Positions 18,238 through 27,993 of a stretch of 64,000 nucleotides of DNA are shown piece by piece. Numbering within the stretch: position 1 is the first letter of the stretch; each line of letters opens with the position of its first letter. The stretch lies in contig NZ_OZ038525.1 in assembly GCF_964036645.1 (NCBI RefSeq), positions 248,001 through 312,000 of the forward strand, given 5' to 3'. This DNA is from Tenacibaculum sp. 190524A02b (GTDB lineage Bacteria > Bacteroidota > Bacteroidia > Flavobacteriales > Flavobacteriaceae). The notes beneath the pieces were generated by a model. The model was not told where the DNA came from. It was given only the letters and a program-made list of their open reading frames with translations, and did not search any database. Both the position numbers and the translations under genes were made by a program.

Positions 18238-20670
18238 ATGTCCCTTCAAAAACTATTAACCGCTCTTTTTATAGGGCTTGTTTTTACTTGCAAAGCAGGT
18301 AATGAAAAGTACCGTTTAATTTTAACAGACAACCCATCTTCTACCATAATGATAGGATGGAATCAAACTTCTGGAGATAGTCCAATTATATATTATGGAA
18401 CCCAAGATTTTGGAACAGATTGGCAAAGTTACCCAATGCAAAAATCAGTTGACCGTAAAGTAAGTTATAAAGCAATGAATAATCATTTTGCAAAACTTAG
18501 TAATCTTAAAGCCAATACAGCTTACTATTTTGTAATTAAAGATTTACAAGGAGTAAGCAGAAGATTCTGGTTTAAAACAGCTCCAGATACCAATAGCAAA
18601 ATGTCTTTTATAGCGGGAGGAGATTCAAGAAATAATAGAGATGTACGACAAAATGCTAATAGGTTAGTAGCTAAGTTGAAACCTCATGCTGTTTTTTTTG
18701 GAGGTGATATGACTAATTTAGATACGTTGTTTGAGTGGAAAGATTGGTTTAATGATTGGCAATTAACAATAGCACCTGATGGAAGAATGTTTCCTATTAT
18801 ACCAGCAAGAGGAAATCATGAACAATCAAATAAAGTAATCTATAATTTGTTCAATACACCTTCAACAGATATATATTATGCGCTAACTTTTGGAAAGAAT
18901 TTAGTACGTAGTTATACATTAAATTCAGAAATTACAGCTGGGGGAAATCAAGTGAATTGGTTGCAGAACGATTTAAAGAACCATGAAGATATTGTTTGGA
19001 AAATGGCACAATACCATAAACCAATGCGTCCACATGTATCTTCAAAATCAGAAGGAAATGACCAATACAATAACTGGTCGCAATTATTTTATGATTATGG
19101 AGTGCGTTTGGTTTGTGAAAGTGATTCACATAGTGTAAAATCTACTTGGCCAGTAAAACCATGTTCAGGAGCTAATGGTTGTGATCAAGGTTTTGTAAAA
19201 GACACTATAAATGGAACTGTATACGTAGGAGAAGGTTGCTGGGGAGCGCCTTTAAGAGCTAATGATGATAAGAAATCTTGGACAAGGGATTCTGCTTCTT
19301 TTAATCAATTCAAACTAATATTTGTTGATACTTTTAAAATGGAAGTAAGAACAATTGTAGTTGGAGATTCTAGAAACATTCAAGAAGTACCAAATAATAA
19401 TGTATTTGAATTGCCAAAAAACTTACAGGTCTGGAAGCCTTCTAATGGTGAAGTAGTAGAGTTATTTAACCCTAAGCTGCAAAATTCAAAACCAGACATT
19501 GTTTTTGGTGGCTTAACAAATGAGCAAGTTGTAAGTACTACAGAGGCAACTTCTATAAAGGTAATTAATAAAAAAATAAACGTAGGTATTGCAGCGGTTG
19601 AATTTAAAGTAAATGGACAGTCTGTCAAGGTAGATACTACGTTTCCTTACGAATTAGAATATACATTTTCTATAGGGAGAAATAAAGTTGAGGCTACCGC
19701 ATACAACTTAGATTATTCAGCTTATGATGTAGAGCAATTATATGTAAATGCAGGAAACTATGCAGCTACTGCAAGCTCAAGTATTATAACCAGTAAAGAT
19801 GATGTTGAAGAAGGAATTGATGCTGACGGTAAATTGTATTATGACAGTTCTGATTTAGAAATGTCATTTGATTACGGGTGGACTTGGTTTGGTACCAATC
19901 AATATGTCGGATTACGTTTTCAAAATATAAAAGTCCCTAAAGGAGCTGCTATCACTGAAGCGTATATTCAATTTGTGGCAGTTGATTCTCAAAGTAATGC
20001 AGTGCATTTAAGAATAGCTACGAATGATACATCAAATGCTAATGAATTTGGAACTGCATATGCAGTTTCAAAAAGAAAAAGATTAGCTAACCCAGTGTCA
20101 TGGAGACCAAGTAGATGGCGAAGAGGAGATTTAGGCACACACACCAAAAGTCCTAATTTATCAAACCATATACAACAATTAGTAACTAAGCAAGATTGGA
20201 ATTATGGAAATAGTATCAGTTTTGTTATTTGGGAAAATGACCACTCAAAAAGTAGAAGAAAAGCGTATACATTTGACAATGATCCTTCTAAAGCAGCCAA
20301 ACTAGTAGTTAAATATTCTTTTGGAGCAACTACAATGCGAAGACCAATTTCTAAAAATGCTCCACTTATTGTAAAAGAAATTACGGAGAAAGTACAACTT
20401 AAAAAAGAAAATAAGTACTTATTACCAGAAACTAAGGTATATCCAAATCCATTTTCTAATAGAATTATAGTAGACTTAGGTAAAGATTCACAATCGCCAA
20501 TTGAGTTATTGTTATATGACATTAATGGAAAGTTACTATGGAGAAAACCATACGAAGCAAGAGAGAAGACCATCACTATTGATACTCAAAATATAGCTGA
20601 AGGAAAATATTTGCTACAAATTTACAACGTAACTACACAGAAAATAACTGCAAAACAATTAATTAAATAA
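18238..20670 (+). CDS. T9SS-exported purple-acid-phosphatase-like metallophosphoesterase
   Basis: 810 aa. Signal peptide about 1-20. An N-terminal fibronectin-III-like domain (to about 115) is followed by a calcineurin-like phosphoesterase core with GGDSR, FFGGDMTN, ARGNHE, QYHKPM and ESDSH, which are the metal-binding blocks of purple acid phosphatases. After it come an Ig-like segment and a DNRLRE-type beta domain (residues about 540-690, GLRFQNIKVPKGAAITEAYI). The C-terminal T9SS type A sorting domain runs from VYPNPFSNRI to the end (LLQIYN..AKQLIK). It should release phosphate from organic phosphoesters at the cell surface or outside. It lies 23 nt upstream of a PhoD-like phosphatase, likely one operon for phosphate scavenging. 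Confidence 0.9.
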   Translation: MSLQKLLTALFIGLVFTCKAGNEKYRLILTDNPSSTIMIGWNQTSGDSPIIYYGTQDFGTDWQSYPMQKSVDRKVSYKAMNNHFAKLSNLKANTAYYFVIKDLQGVSRRFWFKTAPDTNSKMSFIAGGDSRNNRDVRQNANRLVAKLKPHAVFFGGDMTNLDTLFEWKDWFNDWQLTIAPDGRMFPIIPARGNHEQSNKVIYNLFNTPSTDIYYALTFGKNLVRSYTLNSEITAGGNQVNWLQNDLKNHEDIVWKMAQYHKPMRPHVSSKSEGNDQYNNWSQLFYDYGVRLVCESDSHSVKSTWPVKPCSGANGCDQGFVKDTINGTVYVGEGCWGAPLRANDDKKSWTRDSASFNQFKLIFVDTFKMEVRTIVVGDSRNIQEVPNNNVFELPKNLQVWKPSNGEVVELFNPKLQNSKPDIVFGGLTNEQVVSTTEATSIKVINKKINVGIAAVEFKVNGQSVKVDTTFPYELEYTFSIGRNKVEATAYNLDYSAYDVEQLYVNAGNYAATASSSIITSKDDVEEGIDADGKLYYDSSDLEMSFDYGWTWFGTNQYVGLRFQNIKVPKGAAITEAYIQFVAVDSQSNAVHLRIATNDTSNANEFGTAYAVSKRKRLANPVSWRPSRWRRGDLGTHTKSPNLSNHIQQLVTKQDWNYGNSISFVIWENDHSKSRRKAYTFDNDPSKAAKLVVKYSFGATTMRRPISKNAPLIVKEITEKVQLKKENKYLLPETKVYPNPFSNRIIVDLGKDSQSPIELLLYDINGKLLWRKPYEAREKTITIDTQNIAEGKYLLQIYNVTTQKITAKQLIK

Positions 20671-20693
20671 CTAACAAACCCCCAATTTTTATT

Positions 20694-22862
20694 ATGAAAC
20701 AATTAAAGCAAACTATCCTTTGCTTGGCTTTTGGTGCGTTGAGTTTACTGTCAACTCATGCACAAAATCAAGGAACTTTAACAAAAATAAGTAGAGCAAA
20801 TAGTAATAGCATTGAAAATTTTTTTGATAGTTCACTAGCACCATTTTACCATGGTGTAGCCTCAGGAGATCCCTTAAAAGATGCTGTAATTATCTGGACT
20901 CGTGTAACTACCAATCAAGCAGCAGCCAATGTAAATTGGAAAGTAGCAACAAATCCAAACATGAGCGGTGTGGTGAGTCAAGGAAATACGATAACCAATG
21001 AGCTGAGAGATTATACGGTAAAGGTTGATGTTCGAAACTTATCTCCTAACACCACCTATTATTTTCAGTTTGAAGCGTTAGGTAAAAAGTCTACTATAGG
21101 AAAAACAAGAACAGCACCAACAGGAAATGTAGAGAATGTTCGTTTTGGAATTGTATCTTGTTCAAACTACCAAAGTGGATACTTTAATGCGTATGATGAA
21201 TTAGCAAATAGAACAGATATTGATGCGATAATTCATTTAGGTGACTATATTTATGAATATGCGAGTGGAGGATATGGATATAGTGATAAACTAGGAAGAG
21301 GACATTTACCCAAAGGAGAAATCATAACATTAAATGATTACCGTGTTAGGTATTCTTATTACAGGTTAGACCCTATGTTACGTAAATTACACCAACAACA
21401 TCCTTTTATTTTAATCTGGGATGATCATGAATTTGCCAATGATGCGAATAAATATGGTGCTCAAAATCATTCACCTTCTTCAGAGGGAAGTTGGGAAGTA
21501 AGAAAAAACAATGCCTATAAAGCGTATTTTGAATGGCAACCTGTGAGAGCTAATTCGATAGAAGAATATAGACTGTATAGAGACTTTTCGTATGGTAATT
21601 TAGCAGATTTATTGATGTTAGATACTAGAATTGTTGGTAGAGGAGAAAGTGTTGCTGCTTCTCAAAAATTCTCGGGGATTTCTGAAAAAGAGCTAAAAGC
21701 TAAGGTAAAAACAATGATTGCTTCTCGTAAGTTAAATACACCTAAAGAAATTAAAGAAACTTTAGCAGAATTAATGCCTTATTTTATTGAAACGAGTGTG
21801 TTAACAATATCTGAAAAAGAATATCTGTTAAACACATTTACAGAAGTTACGTATAATTACAAGACAAAAGGTAAGAGAGCAACGAGTAACAAAAAAGATT
21901 TAGAGAAGTTGGAAGCTTTATTAAATAAATCAGTAAGAACTCAGGTGTTAGCTAAACAAGAACAAGAGAGAGGTGCAACATATAAATCTATTTTGGGTAA
22001 ACCACAGTTTGATTGGTTATTAAATAAATTGTCAAGTTCAGAGGCAACATGGAAAATTTTAGGAAATCAAGTAATGATGATGCGATATGCTGGCGTACCT
22101 ACAAGTGATGCTTGGGATGGATATTCAGAAGAAAGAGCTAGAATTCATGACTTTGTATTAAATAATAACATAGATAATTTAGTGGTTTTAACAGGAGACA
22201 TACACAGTACTTTTGCAGGAGATATTATTCACAATAAAAAGTGTGTAGCTTCTGAGTTTGTAGTGCCAAGTGTTACTTCACAAAACTTAGATGTTGTAGG
22301 AAGTTTTGCTGCAGGTATTGCTGAGTTTTATACTAAAACTTTAAACAGACATATGAAAGAAGTGGATTTAGATGTTCATGGTTATTATGTGTTAGATGTA
22401 AAAGAAGAAAGAGTTCAGGCTGATTGGTATTATATGCATGGTATTAAAGCACCACAAGCAGGTCAGTTCTATAAAAAAGGGTTTTACGTAAATAGAGGAA
22501 CTTGTGGAATAAAAAGCACTTCAAGACCAGCGCAAAAGTTAGCAACAACAATTTATGGTGATGCACCAGAAGATGTAAAAAATTCGTTAGAAAATTTAGA
22601 GAATTTTGTATTGTTAGGGATGTATCCAAACCCAATGAGTAATGAAGGAAATTTACATTACTTATTACAAACACCTTCAAAAGTTTCTGTTATTATTTAT
22701 GATGTTAAAGGACAAAAAGTACGAGATTTATTATCAAAAGGCAATCATGATTCAGGTATTTATAACTTAAACTTTAATGTAAAATCATTAGCTAAAGGAA
22801 ATTATTTAGTCAAGATAGAAGCTAATAATCAAATAGTAACAAAACATTTAGTAATAAAGTAA
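20694..22862 (+). CDS. phoD: Alkaline phosphatase D (PhoD) family protein with T9SS sorting domain
   Basis: 722 aa. Signal peptide ends THA-Q. The PhoD N-terminal domain (YHGVASGDPLKDAVIIWTRV) and the catalytic domain with SCSNYQSGYFNAY, HLGDYIYEY, WDDHEFANDANK and LTGDIHSTFAG are all present, matching the Fe/Ca-dependent phosphodiesterase/monoesterase family. About 100 residues inserted in the middle (Lys/Glu-rich, 330-425) are a lineage-specific helical insertion. The end (MYPNPMSNEGNL to KHLVIK) is a T9SS type A sorting domain. PhoD of other phyla is usually exported by Tat; here a Sec signal plus T9SS tail replaces it. Probably co-transcribed with the upstream phosphatase and terminated at 22887-22913. 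Confidence 0.92.
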   Translation: MKQLKQTILCLAFGALSLLSTHAQNQGTLTKISRANSNSIENFFDSSLAPFYHGVASGDPLKDAVIIWTRVTTNQAAANVNWKVATNPNMSGVVSQGNTITNELRDYTVKVDVRNLSPNTTYYFQFEALGKKSTIGKTRTAPTGNVENVRFGIVSCSNYQSGYFNAYDELANRTDIDAIIHLGDYIYEYASGGYGYSDKLGRGHLPKGEIITLNDYRVRYSYYRLDPMLRKLHQQHPFILIWDDHEFANDANKYGAQNHSPSSEGSWEVRKNNAYKAYFEWQPVRANSIEEYRLYRDFSYGNLADLLMLDTRIVGRGESVAASQKFSGISEKELKAKVKTMIASRKLNTPKEIKETLAELMPYFIETSVLTISEKEYLLNTFTEVTYNYKTKGKRATSNKKDLEKLEALLNKSVRTQVLAKQEQERGATYKSILGKPQFDWLLNKLSSSEATWKILGNQVMMMRYAGVPTSDAWDGYSEERARIHDFVLNNNIDNLVVLTGDIHSTFAGDIIHNKKCVASEFVVPSVTSQNLDVVGSFAAGIAEFYTKTLNRHMKEVDLDVHGYYVLDVKEERVQADWYYMHGIKAPQAGQFYKKGFYVNRGTCGIKSTSRPAQKLATTIYGDAPEDVKNSLENLENFVLLGMYPNPMSNEGNLHYLLQTPSKVSVIIYDVKGQKVRDLLSKGNHDSGIYNLNFNVKSLAKGNYLVKIEANNQIVTKHLVIK

Positions 22863-22886
22863 CTATCTAGTTTTATAAACTTATTT

Positions 22887-22913
22887 AAAAAGCACTCCCT
22901 AGGAGTGTTTTTT
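22887..22913. terminator. Bidirectional terminator between phoD and the LysR gene
   Basis: The hairpin arms 22887-22898 and 22902-22913 (GCACTCC/GGAGTGT flanked by A and T runs) form a stem usable from both sides. Its loop contains the LysR stop codon, so the last codons of that gene are part of the terminator. Confidence 0.8.
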
Positions 22914-23789
22914 TATGGTATTTATTAAAGAGGCCAATATTGGACTTTGATTGTTTTTATTCCATACAGCAGATAAAGTGGTACGTTGTGAAACTTTGTT
23001 TAATTCAATAAATTTAACAGCTAGATCATATCCATTTTGTAAAGATTTAGGTACAATTGATAAACCGAAGTTGTTTTCGACTAATTTATAGATAGAAGCG
23101 GCATGAATCGTATTATGAGAAATGATAGGAGAAAAACCACTTTCATCAAAAATCTGCATTATTTTTTCATAATAAGAAGGACTATACGAAGGATCAAAAG
23201 AAATAAAAGGTTCGTCTTTGAGTTGATGTAAACTTTTGAAGTTAGTAGTGTCTATAGGATGATTTTTAGGAAGTACTAAACAAAAAGGTTCTTTTAATAT
23301 GGGCTTTATAGCAATACCTCTTGGAACTCTATCTAGTCTAACAAAACCGACATCAATATCATTGGATAATAGATTTTCAATTTGCTTTTGATTATCCATT
23401 TCTTTCAAACCAAAAGTTACATTTGGAAATTCTTTTTTAAAATCTACCAGTACCTTAGGTATAATATTTTGCATAGCTGAACCTACATAGCCAAATTTTA
23501 ATTCTCCTAGTTTACCATCTTGTAATAGCTTTGCATAGGTTAAAGCATGTTCAAGGTTTTTTAAGTTTTGTGTAATTTCTTTCTTTAAATATTCTCCAGC
23601 AGGAGTTAAAGCTACCTTTCTATTATGTCTTACAAATAGATCAATACCTAAATCATCTTCCATTTGTTTAATTTGTCTGCTCAAACCAGGTTGAGAAATA
23701 AATAACTGTTCAGCAGCCTTTCTAAAATGCAATACCTCGGCTACAGCCAAGAAATATTTAAGATGTCGTAATTCTAATTGATTACTCAT
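22899..23789 (-). CDS. LysR-family transcriptional regulator, likely hut regulator
   Basis: 296 aa, normal LTTR length. N-terminal winged HTH: LRHLKYFLAVAEVLHFRKAAEQLFISQPGLSRQIKQME (residues about 6-43), followed by the LysR substrate-binding domain (about 92-290) with typical LKFGYVGSA and FPNVTFGLKEM. It is divergent from hutH with 78 bp between the two starts, the usual geometry for an LTTR and its target. By position it probably controls histidine degradation, with histidine or urocanate as effector; this is inferred from neighbourhood. Confidence 0.88.
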   Translation of the reverse strand: MSNQLELRHLKYFLAVAEVLHFRKAAEQLFISQPGLSRQIKQMEDDLGIDLFVRHNRKVALTPAGEYLKKEITQNLKNLEHALTYAKLLQDGKLGELKFGYVGSAMQNIIPKVLVDFKKEFPNVTFGLKEMDNQKQIENLLSNDIDVGFVRLDRVPRGIAIKPILKEPFCLVLPKNHPIDTTNFKSLHQLKDEPFISFDPSYSPSYYEKIMQIFDESGFSPIISHNTIHAASIYKLVENNFGLSIVPKSLQNGYDLAVKFIELNKVSQRTTLSAVWNKNNQSPILASLINTIKKHS

Positions 23790-23816
23790 GGTTATTAATA
23801 TATGATAAAGATGGTA

Positions 23817-23848
23817 TTGTTAGTTATCAAAAGTACAAATAACTTTGT
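23817..23848 (+). promoter_or_regulatory. hutH promoter
   Basis: TTG (23817-23819), 21 nt, then TAACTTTG (23841-23848) matches the Bacteroidota consensus. Transcription would begin near 23855, which places the upstream in-frame ATG at 23802 outside the mRNA and supports 23868 as the hutH start. A CAAAAGTA (23829-23836) on the other strand could be the -7 box of the divergent LysR gene. Confidence 0.6.
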
Positions 23849-23867
23849 AATACTAAAAAAGTACAGA

Positions 23868-25358
23868 ATGTTTAAATACGGTATAGATAGACTTACAGTA
23901 GACCAAGTAATTTTAATAGCAAAAGGCGAATTAAAAGCGGGGATTACTTCTGAAGCAAAAGATAAAATACAAGCATGTAGAAATAAAGTTGAAATAATGG
24001 CCAATTCAGATAAGGCTGTTTATGGAGTTAATACAGGCTTTGGTCCTTTGTGCGACGTGCAAATTACACCAGAAGAAACGAGTAAACTTCAAGAGAATTT
24101 ATTGATAACGCATGCAGTTGGTGTAGGAAACCCCATAGATAAAATGATCTCTAAAATCATGATGATTTGTAAAGTACATGCACTTTGTCAAGGATTTTCA
24201 GGAGTACGTTTAGAGTTAATAGAACGCATTCTTTATTTTATTGAAAATGATTTATTACCTATAGTTCCTGAGCAAGGTTCTGTTGGTGCATCAGGAGATT
24301 TAGCACCGCTATCACATTTATTTTTACCATTATTAGGAGAAGGAGAATTTTGGAAGGGAACAGAGATAGTAAAAGCAGAAGAAGTTTTAAAACAACATAA
24401 TTTAAGCTCATTACAACTAGAAGCCAAAGAAGGTTTAGGGTTAATAAATGGAACACAATTTATTTTAGCACATGCTATAGTTGGTTTAAAAAAGATGGAA
24501 TACTTACTAGATTTAGCTGATGTTGCTGGAGCTATGAGTTTAGAAGGTTTTCAAGGAAGCGCTTCACCATTTAAAGAAGCTTTACACACAATTCGCCCAT
24601 TTAAAGGAAATTTAAAAGTAGCGGAACGTATGCGTATGTTATTGGAAAATTCTCAAAATGTAGAGAATCATTTTGAATGTGAGCGCGTACAAGATCCATA
24701 TTCAATACGTTGTATGCCACAAGTTCATGGAGCTTCTAGAAATGCCTATGCGCATTTAAAAGAACTAGCAGAAATAGAAATGAATTCGGTAACGGATAAT
24801 CCTATTGTATTAAGTGAAACGGAAGCTATTTCAGGAGGGAATTTTCACGGACAACCTTTAGCTATGGCACTAGACTATGCTTCTATAGCAGCTTCTGAAT
24901 TAGGAAATATTTCTGACAGACGTTCTTATTTATTATTAGAGGGTAAATATGGTTTACCAAGATTGTTAACTACTGCTGGCGGTTTGAATTCAGGATACAT
25001 GATTCCTCAATACACAACAGCAGCTTTGGTTACCGAAAATAAATCATTATGTTTTCCTCCTTCTGCAGATAGTGTACCTACTTCATTGGGGCAAGAAGAC
25101 CATGTTTCGATGGGAAGTATCTCTAGTAGAAAGTTTAATCAAATATTAGGAAATTTAGAAAAAATATTTGCTATAGAAGTAATGTATGCAGCACAAGCAA
25201 TGGAGTTTAGAAGGCCGAATACTTTTTCTAAAATTATAGAAAAGAACTTTAGTTTAGTTCGATCAAAAGTTGCTAAATTAGAGGAAGATAGAGTTTTAAA
25301 AGACGATATCAATGCATTAGTAATTATGGTTAAGAATCAAGAATTTATAGTTCGTTAA
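23868..25358 (+). CDS. hutH: Histidine ammonia-lyase
   Basis: 496 aa from the ATG at 23868. The frame is open up to 23802, but the extra 22 residues do not look native and lie upstream of the promoter. The Ala-Ser-Gly triad that forms the MIO cofactor is at residues 141-143 within GSVGASGDLAPLSHL. Other family blocks include YGVNTGFGPL, GLINGTQ, VQDPYSIRC and GGNFHGQPLAMALD. The enzyme deaminates L-histidine to trans-urocanate, the first step of histidine degradation. hutU follows 12 nt after the stop. hutI and hutG are not in the window. Confidence 0.95.
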   Translation: MFKYGIDRLTVDQVILIAKGELKAGITSEAKDKIQACRNKVEIMANSDKAVYGVNTGFGPLCDVQITPEETSKLQENLLITHAVGVGNPIDKMISKIMMICKVHALCQGFSGVRLELIERILYFIENDLLPIVPEQGSVGASGDLAPLSHLFLPLLGEGEFWKGTEIVKAEEVLKQHNLSSLQLEAKEGLGLINGTQFILAHAIVGLKKMEYLLDLADVAGAMSLEGFQGSASPFKEALHTIRPFKGNLKVAERMRMLLENSQNVENHFECERVQDPYSIRCMPQVHGASRNAYAHLKELAEIEMNSVTDNPIVLSETEAISGGNFHGQPLAMALDYASIAASELGNISDRRSYLLLEGKYGLPRLLTTAGGLNSGYMIPQYTTAALVTENKSLCFPPSADSVPTSLGQEDHVSMGSISSRKFNQILGNLEKIFAIEVMYAAQAMEFRRPNTFSKIIEKNFSLVRSKVAKLEEDRVLKDDINALVIMVKNQEFIVR

Positions 25359-25370
25359 AAAGGGATTATT

Positions 25371-27365
25371 ATGACATTTAAACAACAAATAAAACAAGGA
25401 ATTCCATCTGTATTGCCTCCAAAAAAAGAATACGATAAAACTATAAATCACGCACCTAAGCGTAAAGAAATTTTATCAGAAGAAGAGAAAAAATTAGCAT
25501 TAAAAAATGCCTTACGCTATTTTGATAAGCAACATCATGAGGAGTTGATACCTGAATTTGCAGAAGAGTTGGAGAAATACGGACGTATTTATATGTACAG
25601 ATTTCGTCCTGATTATAAAATGTATGCTAGAGATATTAAAGAATATCCAGGTAAATCATCACAAGCAAAAGCTATTATGCTAATGATTCAGAATAATCTG
25701 GATTATGCAGTAGCACAACATCCTCATGAATTAATTACCTATGGTGGTAATGGCGCTGTTTTTCAAAACTGGGCACAATACTTATTAACCATGCAGTATT
25801 TGTCTAAAATGACAGATAAGCAAACATTGGTAATGTATTCAGGACATCCAATGGGATTATTTCCTTCACATAAAGATGCACCAAGAGTGGTAGTAACTAA
25901 CGGAATGATGATTCCTAATTATTCACAACCTGACGATTGGGAAAAATTTAATGCTTTAGGAGTTACTCAATATGGACAAATGACAGCTGGAAGTTATATG
26001 TATATTGGGCCACAAGGAATTGTGCACGGAACTACCATTACTGTATTAAATGGGTTTAGAAAAATAAAAAAATCACCAAAAGGAGGTTTATTTGTTACTG
26101 CTGGATTAGGAGGAATGAGTGGCGCACAACCAAAAGCTGGAAATATAGCAGGATGTATTACAGTTTGTGCTGAGGTAAATCCTAAAATTACACAAGTTCG
26201 TTTAGACCAAGGTTGGATAGATGAAAAAATTACTGATTTAGATACTTTAGTAGCTCGTGTTAAATTAGCACAAGAAAATAAAGAAACCGTTTCATTAGCG
26301 TATTTAGGAAATGTAGTTGAGGTTTGGGAGAAGTTTGCAAAAAATGATATTCATATTGATCTAGGGTCAGATCAAACGTCATTACATAATCCATGGGCTG
26401 GAGGATATTATCCCGTAGGTACTTCATTTGAGGATGCTAATACAATGATGGCTGAAAATCCAGTGCTTTTTAAAGAAAAAGTACAAGAGTCTTTACGACG
26501 TCATGCAGCTGCTGTAAATAAACATACAGAAAAAGGAACCTACTTTTTTGATTATGGAAATGCCTTTTTACTAGAAGCGAGTAGAGCAGGAGCGGATGTA
26601 ATGAACCCTAATCCAACTTTAGGAAGAGAATTCAAATACCCAAGCTATGTACAGGACATTATGGGGCCAATGTGTTTTGATTATGGTTTTGGCCCTTTTA
26701 GATGGGTTTGTACCTCTGGAAATCCAGAAGATTTAGCTAAAACTGATGCAATAGCTTGTAAAGTCTTAGAAAAAATAATGAAGAAATCGCCAGAAGAGAT
26801 TCAGCAACAAATGGCAGATAACATTCAATGGATAAAAGGAGCTCAGGAAAATAAATTAGTAGTTGGTTCACAAGCAAGAATTTTATATGCAGATGCAGAA
26901 GGAAGGATAGAAATAGCCAAAGCGTTTAATAAAGCGATTAAAAAAGGAAAAATTGGGCCAGTAGTTTTAGGCCGTGATCATCATGATGTTTCAGGAACTG
27001 ACTCTCCTTATAGAGAAACATCAAATATTTATGATGGGTCTCGTTATACGGCAGATATGGCTATTCATAATGTTATAGGAGATAGTTTTAGAGGCGCAAC
27101 TTGGGTGTCAATTCACAATGGAGGAGGCGTAGGCTGGGGAGAAGTTATTAATGGTGGATTTGGCATGCTTCTTGATGGTTCTAAGGCAGCATCACGTCGC
27201 TTAGAATCAATGCTTTTTTGGGATGTAAATAACGGAATAGCAAGACGAAGTTGGGCTAGAAATGAGGAAGCTGTTTTTGCTATTAAAAGAGCTATGGAAT
27301 CTGAAAAGAAACTACAGGTAACACTTCCTAATTTTGTAGATGATGCGTTATTAGAAAATGTATAA
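25371..27365 (+). CDS. hutU: Urocanate hydratase (urocanase), long form
   Basis: 664 aa, longer than the roughly 555 aa proteobacterial enzyme; the long form is usual in Bacteroidota and resembles the eukaryotic type. Diagnostic NAD-binding and active-site stretches are visible: TYGGNGAVFQNWAQY, GLGGMSGAQPKAGNIAGC, and FDYGFGPFRWVCTSG with the active-site Cys. It hydrates urocanate to imidazolone propionate in the cytoplasm. Directly follows hutH (12-nt gap), so hutHU is one operon. A 15-bp perfect inverted repeat lies just after the stop codon. Confidence 0.95.
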   Translation: MTFKQQIKQGIPSVLPPKKEYDKTINHAPKRKEILSEEEKKLALKNALRYFDKQHHEELIPEFAEELEKYGRIYMYRFRPDYKMYARDIKEYPGKSSQAKAIMLMIQNNLDYAVAQHPHELITYGGNGAVFQNWAQYLLTMQYLSKMTDKQTLVMYSGHPMGLFPSHKDAPRVVVTNGMMIPNYSQPDDWEKFNALGVTQYGQMTAGSYMYIGPQGIVHGTTITVLNGFRKIKKSPKGGLFVTAGLGGMSGAQPKAGNIAGCITVCAEVNPKITQVRLDQGWIDEKITDLDTLVARVKLAQENKETVSLAYLGNVVEVWEKFAKNDIHIDLGSDQTSLHNPWAGGYYPVGTSFEDANTMMAENPVLFKEKVQESLRRHAAAVNKHTEKGTYFFDYGNAFLLEASRAGADVMNPNPTLGREFKYPSYVQDIMGPMCFDYGFGPFRWVCTSGNPEDLAKTDAIACKVLEKIMKKSPEEIQQQMADNIQWIKGAQENKLVVGSQARILYADAEGRIEIAKAFNKAIKKGKIGPVVLGRDHHDVSGTDSPYRETSNIYDGSRYTADMAIHNVIGDSFRGATWVSIHNGGGVGWGEVINGGFGMLLDGSKAASRRLESMLFWDVNNGIARRSWARNEEAVFAIKRAMESEKKLQVTLPNFVDDALLENV

Positions 27366-27371
27366 CAGTTT

Positions 27372-27429
27372 CAAGATTTAGAGTTTTAACTTATGTTTAA
27401 AAACCTAAAGTTTGAAACTCTAAATCTTG
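27372..27429. repeat. 15-bp perfect inverted repeat after hutU
   Basis: Arms CAAGATTTAGAGTTT (27372-27386) and its exact inverse (27415-27429) with a 28-nt loop. It begins 7 nt after the hutU stop and ends 6 nt before the lipoprotein ATG. It lacks a T tract, so it is not a classic terminator; it may stabilise the hut mRNA end or hinder readthrough translation. Confidence 0.6.
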
Positions 27430-27434
27430 TATTA

Positions 27435-27965
27435 ATGAAAAATTCTAAATTACTTTTACTTCCGGTTCTACTACTTTTAGTAATGTCATGCAGCTCAATT
27501 AGAGTAGCTAATGATTATGATACACAAGCTGACTTTAGTAAGTATAAAACGTTTGCTTTTTATAAAACAGGAATAGATAAAGCACCTATTTCTGACTTAG
27601 ACAAAAAACGTATTATGAGAGCTATTGAAGCCGAGCTGATTGCTAAAGGAATGAAAAAGTCTTCTTCACCTGATATTTTAGTAAGCTTATTTACAAAGTC
27701 AAGAGAACGAATTAATATCAATGATAATAATTTTGGAGGATTTTGGTATCCATGGTATTATGGACCAAACCCAGTAACAGTATCTCAATATACAGAAGGA
27801 ACTTTATTTATTGATTTGTTAGAAGCTGATAAAAAAGAATTAGTTTGGCAAGGTATTGGTACTGGAGCATTACGAATGACTAATGTTGAACGTAAGGAAG
27901 CTAGAATTAAAGAATTCGTAAATAAAATTATGGCTCAGTACCCGCCTGATAGCCAAAGAAGATAA
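27435..27965 (+). CDS. DUF4136 domain lipoprotein
   Basis: 176 aa from the ATG at 27435 (MKNSKLLLLPVL). The frame extends upstream to 27393, but those 14 codons lie in the inverted repeat. The lipobox ends in Cys19 (LLVMSCSS). The mature part fits DUF4136: DFSKYKTFAFY, then PDILVSLF, a Trp/Tyr-rich FGGFWYPWYYG segment, GTLFIDLLEADKKELVWQGIG and a C-terminal helix with NKIMAQYPP. Such proteins are envelope lipoproteins of unknown function. It probably has its own expression and is not a hut gene. Confidence 0.85.
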   Translation: MKNSKLLLLPVLLLLVMSCSSIRVANDYDTQADFSKYKTFAFYKTGIDKAPISDLDKKRIMRAIEAELIAKGMKKSSSPDILVSLFTKSRERININDNNFGGFWYPWYYGPNPVTVSQYTEGTLFIDLLEADKKELVWQGIGTGALRMTNVERKEARIKEFVNKIMAQYPPDSQRR

Positions 27966-27993
27966 TGTGTTAATTTTTATTTATATATAAGGG

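Noticed and set aside
23802..23867. Longer hutH start at 23802
   Set aside because: The extension overlaps the promoter, is upstream of the expected transcription start and adds residues that do not look like the family.
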